Shown: positions 1 to 6,577 of the stretch, one piece after another
Layout: the number at the start of each line of letters is the position of its first letter
Numbering within the stretch: the stretch's first letter is position 1
NCBI GenBank assembly: GCA_017441385.1
Contig: JAFRXY010000102.1
Coordinates: 1 to 34,524 of the forward strand
Length of the DNA stretch: 34,524 bases
Reading direction: 5' to 3'
Source of the DNA: Clostridia bacterium
Lineage (GTDB): Bacteria; Bacillota; Clostridia; Oscillospirales; Acutalibacteraceae
Notes under the pieces: model-generated
Database searches by the model: none
What the model was told of the DNA's origin: nothing
Seen by the model: the letters and a program-made list of their open reading frames with translations, nothing else
Translations under genes and position numbers: made by a program

Positions 1-2603
1 TCCACCAGCGTCCCTTTCTTGACGCGGGTCGTGCCGTCGGGCGTGACAATATCCTCGGCGGCGGTAATGGTGAAGACCGCACCGGACAAGCCTTTTACGG
101 CATAAATCGGCTGATAGATGCCCTTTGCCTCGCTCACGGAACTGAACACTTCGCCGTTCTTCGTGACGGTAATCGTGCCTTTCTGCGGCGCGTTGGAGCG
201 GGTGACTTTAATGACCGGAATTTTGTCGATCTCCTGCGCGTTCTCCTTGGTAACATCAAAGCTGATAGGAGTGGAGTCCAGCACATAACCGTAGGGAGCC
301 TGCACTTCCACGAGCTTGTAACCCTTGCCGTATTCCAGCGACTGCGGCGTCGTGAGCGTTCCATCACTCGACGTGTAAAACGTGTCGATGGTTTTCACTT
401 CGGGATAGGTCAGTTTCATGGTGATGCGCTTGCCGCTGGGATTGAAAATCTGGAAGCCCGCGCCGGCATAGGGAATGGTCTTACCGGTTTCGGAATCCTC
501 CTTCACCACGCGGAGAAAACTGCGGAAATTGGCGTTGTTGATCAGGAAACTGTAGGTTTCGGAATTGTCCTTGATGAACACGTCAAAGTCGGCAATCAGT
601 TCGCGTCCTTCCCAGCCGGACACCTGATGCACCGTGTACAAGCCGTAGGGAAGGTCTTTGGATTTCGCGTAACCGTACTTGTCGCAAATGAGCGTGTCCT
701 TTTCGGCTGTTTTCGCGCTGTTGTAATCACCGGCGGATTTGAGATAAATCTGGAATTTCGCGCCTTTTTCGGGTGTTTCAATTCCGGTGCTGCCGTCGTC
801 GGTGTGCTTGATGATGGCGATATTGCCCTTGGCGGCGGTTTCCTTGACCTCCATGTTGACGGTGTTCTGTGTCAGGGTGAAGAGCTTGGGGTCGGAACCG
901 ATGTTGTAGACGGTCTTGTCGAGCGTATAGCCGACCGGCGCAGAGATTTCGCGCAGCGTCCAGTCGGTGTCGCAGGTGTAATAGCTCGTCGTGAATTTGC
1001 CGTCCTTGTCGGTGGTGTAGCGGTCGATGAGCGTGTCGCCCTTGTAAATGCCGTACACCGCGCCCGCCAGCGAACCTTCTCCCTGAGAAGCAGTCCCGTC
1101 CGCGTCCTTTTTGACGACGTTCACACGGAACTTTTTGAGCGAATTGTTCAGGCTGCGCTTGGTCACTTTGTTCCACTCAATCGGCGCGGTCAGCTTGTCG
1201 GGAACGGTGTACTGGTCGCCCGCGCCCACTTCCTCCAGCGTGTAGGGCGTTTCTCCGCTGATGGGGATATTTGAGAATTTCGCCAGCCCGTTCTTGTCGG
1301 TAACGGCATATTCGTCGACGGTGGTTCCGGCATACGACTTGCCGAAAAGATGGAATTTTACGCCCTCGATGAATTTATCCTCGGCGGTCTTGATGACTTC
1401 CAGACTGCCGCGCTTGAGCTTGTTGGAAAAAGTGACAGTCGCCGTCTTGCCGCCCTCCACGGTAACGGTCTGCGGCTCCTGCGGTTCATACCGGTCAATG
1501 GTCTGCTCCGTAATCGTATAGGTGCTGGGGAACAGCCCTGTCACGTTCACGAAACCGTCCTTGCCGGTGGTGACGGTCTTTTCCACGCCGTTGCCCTTGA
1601 CGGTGAAGGTAACACCTTCCACCACGCCGTCTTCGGAAACCTTTTTCAAAGCCAGACCGCCGGACGGGGCTTCCACGCTCATATACGCCACCACGGTATC
1701 CATATCGTCCGCGCCGACGATGACATCCTGCAAGGTGGTATCGCCATACGCCATCAGGCGGCAGGTGTTGTCGCCGGTCGGAAGATTGTTGCGGGAGGCG
1801 GTAATCAGCACCTTGCCGTCAAAGTCCTTCGCTGCGGTAATGGTGAGCGCAGCGCCGTTCTTGGAAACGGTGACATTCTTGTCGGAAGTGGAAAAATCGT
1901 ACTCGGCAAGCATTTTATTGTCGTCGGTCAGGGTAATGCTGCGCTTACCGTCGGTGAGCGTCAGCTCCTTGACCACCTTGTTTTTCTCCTTCGACATGAA
2001 GGACGGAATGGTATTGTGACGCGCAAGAAGATTAGCAACGTAGTTGTAAGCCTTTTCCACGCCCTTGTTCGGGTAATTCTCACCGAAAAACACGTCGCAG
2101 GCGGTGGTGTTCAGGCGTTTGAAGCTGCCGGACGTTTCACGGCAGCCCATGATATACTCCCATATGATGATCTGAGTGCCGAGCCAGCCCTCATCCTTAC
2201 TGCCCGGAAGAATATCCCTGTTGCCCTGCGAACCGTAGAGCAGCGTCAGACCGATTGCCTGCTTCTTGTCTGCGGAAAGCGCGTCCCACACGTCGGAAGA
2301 ACTCTGTTTCAGCTCGCTGCCGTTGTGGAGCGACGCCCCTGGTTCAATACAGAACGTGCTGTAACCGTCCACCAACAGACGGTATTTTTCCTTGCCCTTG
2401 CCGCCGACATGACGACCTTCAAATGTCGCATCGCCATTATACAGAATCGGGTTGCCGTCGCTGTCCTTTGCCACTCTCGCTGTCACGGAGCCGATTTTGC
2501 CCGGCTCGGCGGCATACGCGACACCGGACGGAACCATTGCAAATGCCGAAACCGCCGCCAGCACAAGCGCGGCTGTTCTCTTGAAAAAATTAGGAATTTT
2601 CAT
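1..2603 (-). CDS. Thioester-domain Cna-B/SpaA-type surface adhesin (C-terminus beyond window)
   Basis: The minus-strand frame is open from ATG 2603 to the window edge: 867 residues, no stop, so the C-terminus (probably more Cna-B repeats and a sortase signal) is missing. An AGGAGGA site lies 7 nt before the start. Residues 1-31 look like a secretory signal (basic start, hydrophobic core, end near AYA-A). Residues 32 to about 270 match a thioester (TQXA) domain: Cys85 in TFCIEPG and Gln144 in LGTQIIIWEY are the pair expected to form the internal Cys-Gln thioester used for covalent attachment to host or partner surfaces. The rest is a series of beta-rich modules of Cna-B/SpaA type, each with a Lys near its start and an E-containing strand (such as YTLEEV or WTLREI), as in domains with isopeptide bonds. 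Such proteins are commonly carried by integrative conjugative elements, which suits the parA/parB neighbours. The family call is strong; the ligand is unknown. Confidence 0.85.
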   Translation of the reverse strand, partial: MKIPNFFKRTAALVLAAVSAFAMVPSGVAYAAEPGKIGSVTARVAKDSDGNPILYNGDATFEGRHVGGKGKEKYRLLVDGYSTFCIEPGASLHNGSELKQSSSDVWDALSADKKQAIGLTLLYGSQGNRDILPGSKDEGWLGTQIIIWEYIMGCRETSGSFKRLNTTACDVFFGENYPNKGVEKAYNYVANLLARHNTIPSFMSKEKNKVVKELTLTDGKRSITLTDDNKMLAEYDFSTSDKNVTVSKNGAALTITAAKDFDGKVLITASRNNLPTGDNTCRLMAYGDTTLQDVIVGADDMDTVVAYMSVEAPSGGLALKKVSEDGVVEGVTFTVKGNGVEKTVTTGKDGFVNVTGLFPSTYTITEQTIDRYEPQEPQTVTVEGGKTATVTFSNKLKRGSLEVIKTAEDKFIEGVKFHLFGKSYAGTTVDEYAVTDKNGLAKFSNIPISGETPYTLEEVGAGDQYTVPDKLTAPIEWNKVTKRSLNNSLKKFRVNVVKKDADGTASQGEGSLAGAVYGIYKGDTLIDRYTTDKDGKFTTSYYTCDTDWTLREISAPVGYTLDKTVYNIGSDPKLFTLTQNTVNMEVKETAAKGNIAIIKHTDDGSTGIETPEKGAKFQIYLKSAGDYNSAKTAEKDTLICDKYGYAKSKDLPYGLYTVHQVSGWEGRELIADFDVFIKDNSETYSFLINNANFRSFLRVVKEDSETGKTIPYAGAGFQIFNPSGKRITMKLTYPEVKTIDTFYTSSDGTLTTPQSLEYGKGYKLVEVQAPYGYVLDSTPISFDVTKENAQEIDKIPVIKVTRSNAPQKGTITVTKNGEVFSSVSEAKGIYQPIYAVKGLSGAVFTITAAEDIVTPDGTTRVKKGTLV

Positions 2604-2623
2604 CTGCTTCCTCCTGTTCTGTT

Positions 2624-2664
2624 GAAAAATCTAAGGTGGAATCTTTTTTCGTGATATCCACCTT
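2624..2664 (-). promoter_or_regulatory. Terminator-like hairpin in the adhesin leader
   Basis: Read on the minus strand, AAGGTGGA (2664-2657) pairs exactly with TCCACCTT (2640-2633) across a 16-nt loop and is followed by AGATTTTTC. It sits after the parB terminator and just before the adhesin ribosome binding site, so it could work as an attenuator rather than end an upstream gene. That role is inferred from shape and position only. Confidence 0.45.
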
Positions 2665-2751
2665 TCAAGGTTGAAAACGCAGCTGCATTTGGTCAGAAAA
2701 TCAATTTCAATCACCTTCTACTTGTTAATAATTACATGGCACTTAAAGCAA

Positions 2752-2787
2752 TAAAAAAACTGCCTTTTCGGATAGTAAACAGGCAGT
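2752..2787 (-). terminator. Terminator after parB
   Basis: The minus strand reads ACTGCCT, a 15-nt loop, AGGCAGT, then a run of seven T (2759-2753). It lies about 90 bases after the parB stop and before the adhesin leader, and there is no plus-strand gene for it to serve. Confidence 0.7.
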
Positions 2788-2874
2788 AATAAAGGGGGTG
2801 AGGTGTGGAGAGGGGGAAAAGTCTTTTGCGCTAAACAGCCTGATTATGGGTATAGCTATCCCATAGTGTGGCTG

Positions 2875-3834
2875 TTATCGTGCTTCATTGCTGCGCTTTT
2901 TCTGCAAATGGCGGTTGTAAAATTCCAGTGCCTTGACCACATAATCGTTCTCGCCTCCTTTGGGGACGGTGGACGGAATGAGTTTGTTGATACGATCATC
3001 GGAAAACGCGGGCTTTACCCTCTGATTCGGCTTTTCTTCCTGCATGATGGAGGAAATGACGTCATCGGATAGCTTGCCTTCCTGCGAAAATTTCTTCATC
3101 TTTGTCGCCTGCGCGAGTGACGGCGTCGCGTCATAATAACTCATGGCGTTGAGCAGGGAATACTGCTGCTCGTCGGTCAGGTATGACAGCTCTACGGCAG
3201 GACGAAAGGCGATCCGGTATTCATCAACCATTTGCAGGATTTCCGGCACAAGTTCCGTCAGGCGAATGTAGCGACGTACTTGTTCATGGCTATCACCTGT
3301 TTGTTTACCGATTATTGATGTTGCTAATGCTTGTTTACCGGACAACTTCTCCACCAGTGGTGGAGAAGTTAAATCTGTACGCTCTCCCTGCCGTTTCATC
3401 GCTTCCAGCCGCATTTTATAGGCAAATGCCTTCTCGCTTGGAAGAATCACCGACCGCTGCAAATTGCTTTCCACCATGATAATCACGGCTTCGTCGTGCG
3501 TCAGTTCCCGCACTTCGCATTTCAGAGTGGTCAGCCCTGCCAATGCACACGCGCGGCACCGTCTGTGTCCGCTGATCAATTCATATCGCCCATCCTCCTT
3601 GCGCCGTACCATTGCCGGCGTCATTACCCCGTTGCGCTGGATGCTTTCTACGAGCTGCGCCATGTCGTCATCGTCCAGTACCTTGAAAGGGTGATCAGGA
3701 AATTCGTCGATTTCCGACAGGGGAATGTCCTGAATTCGGCTCTGCTTGGCTTCTTCACGGCTCTCGTCCGTCTGAAACAGGTCATCGTAGGCGGTCAGTT
3801 CGATTTTTCTCTCTTTGCCTTTTGCCAATCTCAT
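2875..3834 (-). CDS. parB: ParB/Spo0J-family partition protein
   Basis: This 319-residue protein is a DNA-binding partition or regulatory partner of ParA. It has the ParB N-terminal CTP/DNA-clamp signature: IPLSEIDEFPDHPF, then VESIQRNGVMTPAMVR and the GHRR-containing ELISGHRRCRAC, then an ESNLQR segment and a central helix-turn-helix region. A longer frame runs upstream to 3993, but that part lies wholly inside parA and is Arg-rich. The ATG at 3834 has GGGAGGT close upstream and starts directly with MRLAKGKERK, so I chose it. It overlaps the end of parA by 53 nt, which suggests translational coupling. Within its own coding sequence it carries a perfect 27-bp palindrome (3344-3370), a possible centromere or operator. 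The context is a mobile element rather than the chromosomal origin. Confidence 0.88.
   Translation of the reverse strand: MRLAKGKERKIELTAYDDLFQTDESREEAKQSRIQDIPLSEIDEFPDHPFKVLDDDDMAQLVESIQRNGVMTPAMVRRKEDGRYELISGHRRCRACALAGLTTLKCEVRELTHDEAVIIMVESNLQRSVILPSEKAFAYKMRLEAMKRQGERTDLTSPPLVEKLSGKQALATSIIGKQTGDSHEQVRRYIRLTELVPEILQMVDEYRIAFRPAVELSYLTDEQQYSLLNAMSYYDATPSLAQATKMKKFSQEGKLSDDVISSIMQEEKPNQRVKPAFSDDRINKLIPSTVPKGGENDYVVKALEFYNRHLQKKRSNEAR
3344..3370. repeat. Perfect 12-3-12 palindrome inside parB
   Basis: AACTTCTCCACC (3344-3355), spacer AGT, then GGTGGAGAAGTT (3359-3370) with no mismatch. Just upstream on the plus strand the 10-mer TTGTTTACCG occurs twice, at 3301-3310 and 3331-3340, exactly 30 bp apart. 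Coding constraint alone does not explain a perfect 12-bp arm. It may be a ParB binding site, but it does not resemble the classical parS sequence. Confidence 0.6.
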
Positions 3835-4609
3835 CGACCTCCCTTGCAAACTTCGCGTATGCCTGCGCCACCTTGCTGCTCTTGCTGTAAACCACGACGC
3901 TGCTTCCGTCGGCGGTCGCCTCCACAGCGCGGACGGACATGGGAATGCTCGTGTCGAATACCCTGATGCGCGGCGCATAGGTGGATTTGACAATGCTGTC
4001 GATTTCCCTGCCGATCACCGTGTTGGGGCGCACCATCGTCATCAGAATCCCGTCGATTTGCAGGCTCGGATTGATGGTCTTGCGCACTCTCGACACCGTT
4101 TGCAGCAGCAGCTCCAGTCCTTTCGCGGAGAGATAATGCTGCTGGGTGGGGATAATCACGCTGTCGGCAGCCGCCAGTGCGTTGAGCGTCAGCACACCGA
4201 GCGACGGGGTGCAGTCGATCAGCACATAGTCGTAATCGCGCTTTACAGCGTCAAGGTACTGCGACAGCAGCCTCTCGCGGCTCATGGCATTCACCATGCG
4301 GACTTCCGTGCCGGACAGCAGAATATTCGACGGCAGCAGGTCAAAGCCCTCCGAGTGGTGAATGATGCCTTCGCGCGGGTCAAAGGGCGTGTCGTCCATG
4401 ATGTTCTGGATGATGTTGCCCACCGTCACCGGCAGATCGTCTGGCTGGCTCACGCCGAGCGATACCGTCAGGCTCGCCTGAGAATCCGCGTCCACCAGCA
4501 GTACCCTCCGACCAAGCTGTGTCAATCCCGCTCCGAGGTTCGCTGCCGTGGTCGTCTTGCCGACGCCGCCCTTCTGATTGGCGATGGCAATGACTCTGGT
4601 TTGGTTCAT
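3782..4609 (-). CDS. parA: ParA/Soj-family partition ATPase
   Basis: This 275-residue deviant-Walker ATPase drives DNA segregation or element maintenance with ParB. The deviant Walker A motif KGGVGKTT is at residues 13-20, followed by VLLVDADSQAS (A' motif) and YVLIDCTPSLG (Walker B), then a typical ParA C-terminal half. The length fits small chromosomal or mobile-element ParA proteins without an N-terminal DNA-binding domain. The ATG at 4609 follows AAGGAG with good spacing. It is followed without a gap by parB. Two hairpins lie upstream (4630-4659 and 4681-4726), so its expression may depend on read-through. Confidence in the family is very high; the mobile-element role is inferred from the neighbours. 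Confidence 0.93.
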   Translation of the reverse strand: MNQTRVIAIANQKGGVGKTTTAANLGAGLTQLGRRVLLVDADSQASLTVSLGVSQPDDLPVTVGNIIQNIMDDTPFDPREGIIHHSEGFDLLPSNILLSGTEVRMVNAMSRERLLSQYLDAVKRDYDYVLIDCTPSLGVLTLNALAAADSVIIPTQQHYLSAKGLELLLQTVSRVRKTINPSLQIDGILMTMVRPNTVIGREIDSIVKSTYAPRIRVFDTSIPMSVRAVEATADGSSVVVYSKSSKVAQAYAKFAREVDEIGKRQREKNRTDRLR

Positions 4610-4629
4610 GTGATTTGCTCCTTCCTCAT

Positions 4630-4659
4630 AAAAAATTAGCCGGCTGTTTCCAGACGGCT
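4630..4659 (-). promoter_or_regulatory. Terminator-like hairpin in the parA leader
   Basis: The minus strand reads AGCCGTCTG, loop GAAA, CAGCCGGCT (one mismatch), then AATTTTTT, directly before the parA ribosome binding site. It is the second of two tandem hairpins between the small upstream gene and parA. A GAAA loop and T-run fit an intrinsic terminator or attenuator. Confidence 0.5.
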
Positions 4660-4680
4660 ATGTACAAGTTTTTTGGGAAA

Positions 4681-4726
4681 CAAAAAAAGCCGTCCGTTTA
4701 TGTCGAAAATACATAAACAAACGGCT
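4681..4726 (-). terminator. Terminator after the small element protein
   Basis: A 16-bp stem containing G-U pairs: on the minus strand AGCCGTTTGTTTATGT (4726-4711) pairs with ACATAAACGGACGGCT (4703-4688) across a 7-nt loop and is followed by seven T. It lies 14 bases after the stop at 4741. Confidence 0.8.
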
Positions 4727-4740
4727 CACGGGGTTGTGCC

Positions 4741-4923
4741 TTATCTCGCAGGAACGCTCCTGACCTTTTTCACCTTTGCGCTGGCGATCTTGTAGATCAG
4801 CTCATCCACGCAGTCGGTGTATCTGCCTTGCCGGATCAGATCATTTTTCAATTCGACAAGGCTATGTAACAACAGACGTTTTTCTTCATTCGTCAGATTC
4901 ACGCAGGTTTTCTTTTCAAACAT
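4741..4923 (-). CDS. Small hypothetical protein of element type
   Basis: A 60-residue protein beginning MFEKKTCVNLTNEEKR, with a predicted amphipathic helix pair (EEKRLLLHSLVELKNDLIRQG) and a basic tail. I do not recognise a function. The frame is open 25 codons further upstream, but a clear sigma-A promoter (4948-4976) lies inside that extension. The ATG at 4923 follows AAAGGAG at 9 nt, so the short form is the real gene. It is the first gene after the tRNA-proximal repeats and is ended by its own terminator before parA. Its position with ParA/ParB suggests a mobile-element accessory or regulatory protein. Confidence 0.7.
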   Translation of the reverse strand: MFEKKTCVNLTNEEKRLLLHSLVELKNDLIRQGRYTDCVDELIYKIASAKVKKVRSVPAR

Positions 4924-4947
4924 TTTTATCGGCTCCTTTCGCTTTCT

Positions 4948-4976
4948 ATTATACACGATAGGCTGACAGGCTTCAA
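4948..4976 (-). promoter_or_regulatory. Sigma-A promoter of the small element gene
   Basis: Minus strand: -35 TTGAAG (4976-4971), 17-bp spacer, -10 TATAAT (4953-4948). Transcription should start near 4941, about 18 bases before the ATG at 4923. It may also feed parA/parB by read-through. Confidence 0.8.
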
Positions 4977-5044
4977 ACGTGCGATTTTTCCATATCAACT
5001 ATCCTTTCAAAGTGATACTTTTACAACAGTGCAATTCCTTTTTC

Positions 5045-5144
5045 GATTAGCAAGGTTTTGAGGGGTTTTTTTAGCCCGATTAGCAGGAAGTCGATTTTCA
5101 TTAGCAAAAAAGGCGATTTTTCTGCTAATTATTAGCAGGCTAAT
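5045..5144. repeat. Cluster of ATTAGCA repeats near tRNA-Arg
   Basis: ATTAGCA occurs at 5046-5052, 5079-5085, 5100-5106 and 5131-5137 on the plus strand and inverted at 5123-5129, with a further partial inverted copy at 5138-5144. The pair at 5123-5137 forms the dyad TGCTAAT-T-ATTAGCA. The cluster lies between the element genes and the 3' end of tRNA-Arg, where recombinase/excisionase arm sites or a regulator's operator would be expected. No coding gene is visible from 4999 to 5243. Confidence 0.65.
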
Positions 5145-5188
5145 AAAAGAAAACCACGGCAGTCCGAATTCTTTAAGGGATTGCCCGT

Positions 5189-5236
5189 CAAAATAGCAAA
5201 AGCCGCGAAAAGCTCCATTTTTAGGGCTTTCCGCGG
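5189..5236 (-). terminator. Hairpin terminator after tRNA-Arg
   Basis: The minus strand reads CCGCGGAAAGC, a 12-nt loop, GCTTTTCGCGG (one mismatch), then CTTTTGCTATTTTG. It begins 7 bases beyond the tRNA CCA end. The T-run is interrupted, so strength is uncertain. Confidence 0.6.
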
Positions 5237-5243
5237 TCTTGAC

Positions 5244-5320
5244 TGGCGTCACTGCCCGGGCTCGAACCGGGGGCCTCGGGCTTAGGAGGCTCGCGCTCTA
5301 TCCAACTGAGCTACAGTGAC
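5244..5320 (-). tRNA. tRNA-Arg (anticodon CCT)
   Basis: The 77-nt cloverleaf includes an encoded CCA. Acceptor arms GTCACTG and CAGTGAC pair fully, the D stem is GCTC/GAGC, the anticodon loop is CTCCTAA (CCT, reading AGG) and the T loop TTCGAGC sits between CCCGG and CCGGG. The anticodon stem CGAGC/GCCCG has one A-C mismatch at 29-41. The 3' end points toward the parA/parB/adhesin region, the usual geometry for integration into a tRNA 3' end. Confidence 0.95.
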
Positions 5321-5449
5321 ATATTATTTTGTTTACATCTGACATCTACCCTTGTTTTCAAAAGGCGTAAGCTCCGGCACTTTCTTAGGAGGGGCTTGTT
5401 ATATCCATTTAACTAAAGCGGCATACAAAAAACAAAAATGTCATTAAAG

Positions 5450-5476
5450 AAAAATCCTCAAGCAACCGGCTTGAGG
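5450..5476 (-). terminator. Terminator after tRNA-Glu
   Basis: The minus strand reads CCTCAAGC, a 5-nt loop, GCTTGAGG, then ATTTTTC. It lies 5 bases beyond the tRNA-Glu CCA and closes the Met-Glu tRNA transcript. Confidence 0.85.
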
Positions 5477-5481
5477 AAGAA

Positions 5482-5557
5482 TGGTGACCCGGACGAGATT
5501 CGAACTCGTGTTGCCGCCGTGAAAGGGCGGAGTCTTAGGCCTCTTGACCACCGGGCC
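5482..5557 (-). tRNA. tRNA-Glu (anticodon TTC)
   Basis: A 76-nt cloverleaf with encoded CCA. Anticodon arm CCGCC-CTTTCAC-GGCGG gives TTC, and the T arm contains GTTCGAATC. Only 3 bases separate it from the tRNA-Met CCA end, so the two are cotranscribed. Confidence 0.96.
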
Positions 5558-5560
5558 GCA

Positions 5561-5637
5561 TGGTAGCGGCAATTGGATTCGAACCAACGACACTGCGGGT
5601 ATGAACCGCATGCTCTAGCCAACTGAGCTATGCCGCC
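5561..5637 (-). tRNA. tRNA-Met (anticodon CAT, not initiator-type)
   Basis: A 77-nt cloverleaf with encoded CCA. Anticodon arm TGCGG-TTCATAC-CCGCA gives CAT. The stem lacks the three consecutive G-C pairs of initiator tRNA. The first acceptor pair is G-U. It could be elongator Met or the lysidine-modified Ile tRNA; sequence alone does not settle this. A consensus promoter lies upstream. Confidence 0.93.
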
Positions 5638-5679
5638 AAATTTCGCTCTGCACTGCTGTTCCGTGCAACAGCGTCGTTA

Positions 5680-5708
5680 ATTATATAATAGATTCCATGC
5701 TTTGTCAA
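5680..5708 (-). promoter_or_regulatory. Consensus sigma-A promoter for tRNA-Met/tRNA-Glu
   Basis: Minus strand: -35 TTGACA (5708-5703), 17-bp spacer, -10 TATAAT (5685-5680). Both hexamers match consensus exactly, as expected for a stable-RNA promoter. Confidence 0.9.
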
Positions 5709-5773
5709 GTCACTGACGGTATTGTTTACATTTTATTCATTATTTAAATTCCGTAATTCAATTCATTTTCGGA

Positions 5774-5802
5774 TTGACTCAGACAGCTGCATATGATAAA
5801 AT
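5774..5802 (+). promoter_or_regulatory. Sigma-A promoter of the zinc-ribbon protein gene
   Basis: -35 TTGACT (5774-5779), 17-bp spacer, -10 TAAAAT (5797-5802), about 40 bases before the ribosome binding site of the gene starting at 5851. Confidence 0.75.
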
Positions 5803-5850
5803 AATTGTATGTTTGTGTGTTATCATTGAAAGCCAGAGGAGGAATTTTTT

Positions 5851-6477
5851 ATGAAATGCGGCTACTGCGGAAAGCTGCTGAAAGACGACGCCCAATTCTG
5901 CTCTAACTGCGGCAGGAATTTGCAGGAATTCGACGATGAACCTTCTGTCTCTGCGGAAACAGCCAGAAACGCATATGCGTTTTCTGTTTTGGCGCTGATT
6001 TTGGTCATTGCCATTGTCTCATTAGGCGGATTCATCATGATTCACCGTGATCTTCACCCCGATACGGCCGTATCTTCGTCAGACAAAGGATCCGAAAATT
6101 TCAATTACGACAGCGCTGTTGCTGACGCGGCTCTGGCGGGAAAGTGGCTCTGCACCGACCGTGCCGCCGCCGATTACAGCGAAAAGAACTTCGGCGTGGA
6201 AGTCAGGGTATTGCTGGGTTTATCCGCTGACGGAACATTCACACTCGATTATTCCATGACCGATACCGGCGTCGAGGCAAAGATGCTCAGCACGTCCGGC
6301 ACCTACACCACCGAAAACGGCGTCATTACCTTCGTTCCCGATGAAGTGGCCGCCGCCTCCGATTACATCAAGCGACACGGGAAAAACCCGGCCTTTCCGT
6401 ATACCGTCAACGAAGGAAAATTCACGCTGAAATACGAAAACGGCAAAACAATCGTCTTCAAACAGGTCAAAGAATAA
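5851..6477 (+). CDS. Zinc-ribbon, single-membrane-span protein
   Basis: A 208-residue protein. Residues 1-21 form a zinc ribbon with Cys3-x2-Cys6 and Cys17-x2-Cys20, as in many zinc_ribbon_2 membrane proteins. A single hydrophobic span at about 42-65 (VLALILVIAIVSLGGFIM) follows, and the remaining 140 residues should lie outside the membrane. That C-terminal part has repeated short strands (GTFTLDYSM, GTYTTENGVITFVPDE, GKFTLKYENGKTIVFK), a pattern of small lipocalin-like stress or detergent-sensing domains. AGAGGAGG precedes the ATG. It stands alone, with its own promoter and a shared convergent terminator. The specific function is unknown. Confidence 0.8.
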   Translation: MKCGYCGKLLKDDAQFCSNCGRNLQEFDDEPSVSAETARNAYAFSVLALILVIAIVSLGGFIMIHRDLHPDTAVSSSDKGSENFNYDSAVADAALAGKWLCTDRAAADYSEKNFGVEVRVLLGLSADGTFTLDYSMTDTGVEAKMLSTSGTYTTENGVITFVPDEVAAASDYIKRHGKNPAFPYTVNEGKFTLKYENGKTIVFKQVKE

Positions 6478-6509
6478 TGTTTTGAAATTTGATTATCCGC
6501 AAAATCAAA

Positions 6510-6551
6510 CCGGATCGCACATCGCTTATCACAGGCAGACGTGCGATCCGG
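6510..6551. terminator. Bidirectional terminator between convergent genes
   Basis: An 11-bp perfect stem CCGGATCGCAC (6510-6520) / GTGCGATCCGG (6541-6551) with a 20-nt loop, followed by CTTTATTGTTT on the plus strand and TTTGATTTT on the minus strand. It lies between the stops of the 5851 and 6578 genes. Confidence 0.75.
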
Positions 6552-6577
6552 CTTTATTGTTTGCAATTGAATGTAAT

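Noticed and set aside
1350-2654. 434-codon plus-strand frame in the first 3 kb
   Set aside because: The minus strand in this interval encodes a coherent secreted thioester/Cna-B protein with signal peptide and ribosome binding site.
4924-4998. Upstream extension of the small element gene
   Set aside because: It contains the -35 and -10 boxes of the gene's own promoter, so it cannot be translated from that transcript.
2604-5000. Search for a classical parS site (TGTTTCACGTGAAACA type) near parA/parB
   Set aside because: Nothing resembling it was seen; the only strong dyad is the one inside parB, reported separately.
5007-5252. 81-codon minus-strand frame near tRNA-Arg
   Set aside because: It overlaps the tRNA 3' end, the hairpin and the ATTAGCA repeats, and has no clear ribosome binding site.
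5281-5395. CTTAGGAGG repeated in tRNA-Arg and again about 100 bases away (near 5387)
   Set aside because: Nine bases only, with no similarity on either side; it is too short to propose a partial tRNA or attachment-site duplicate.
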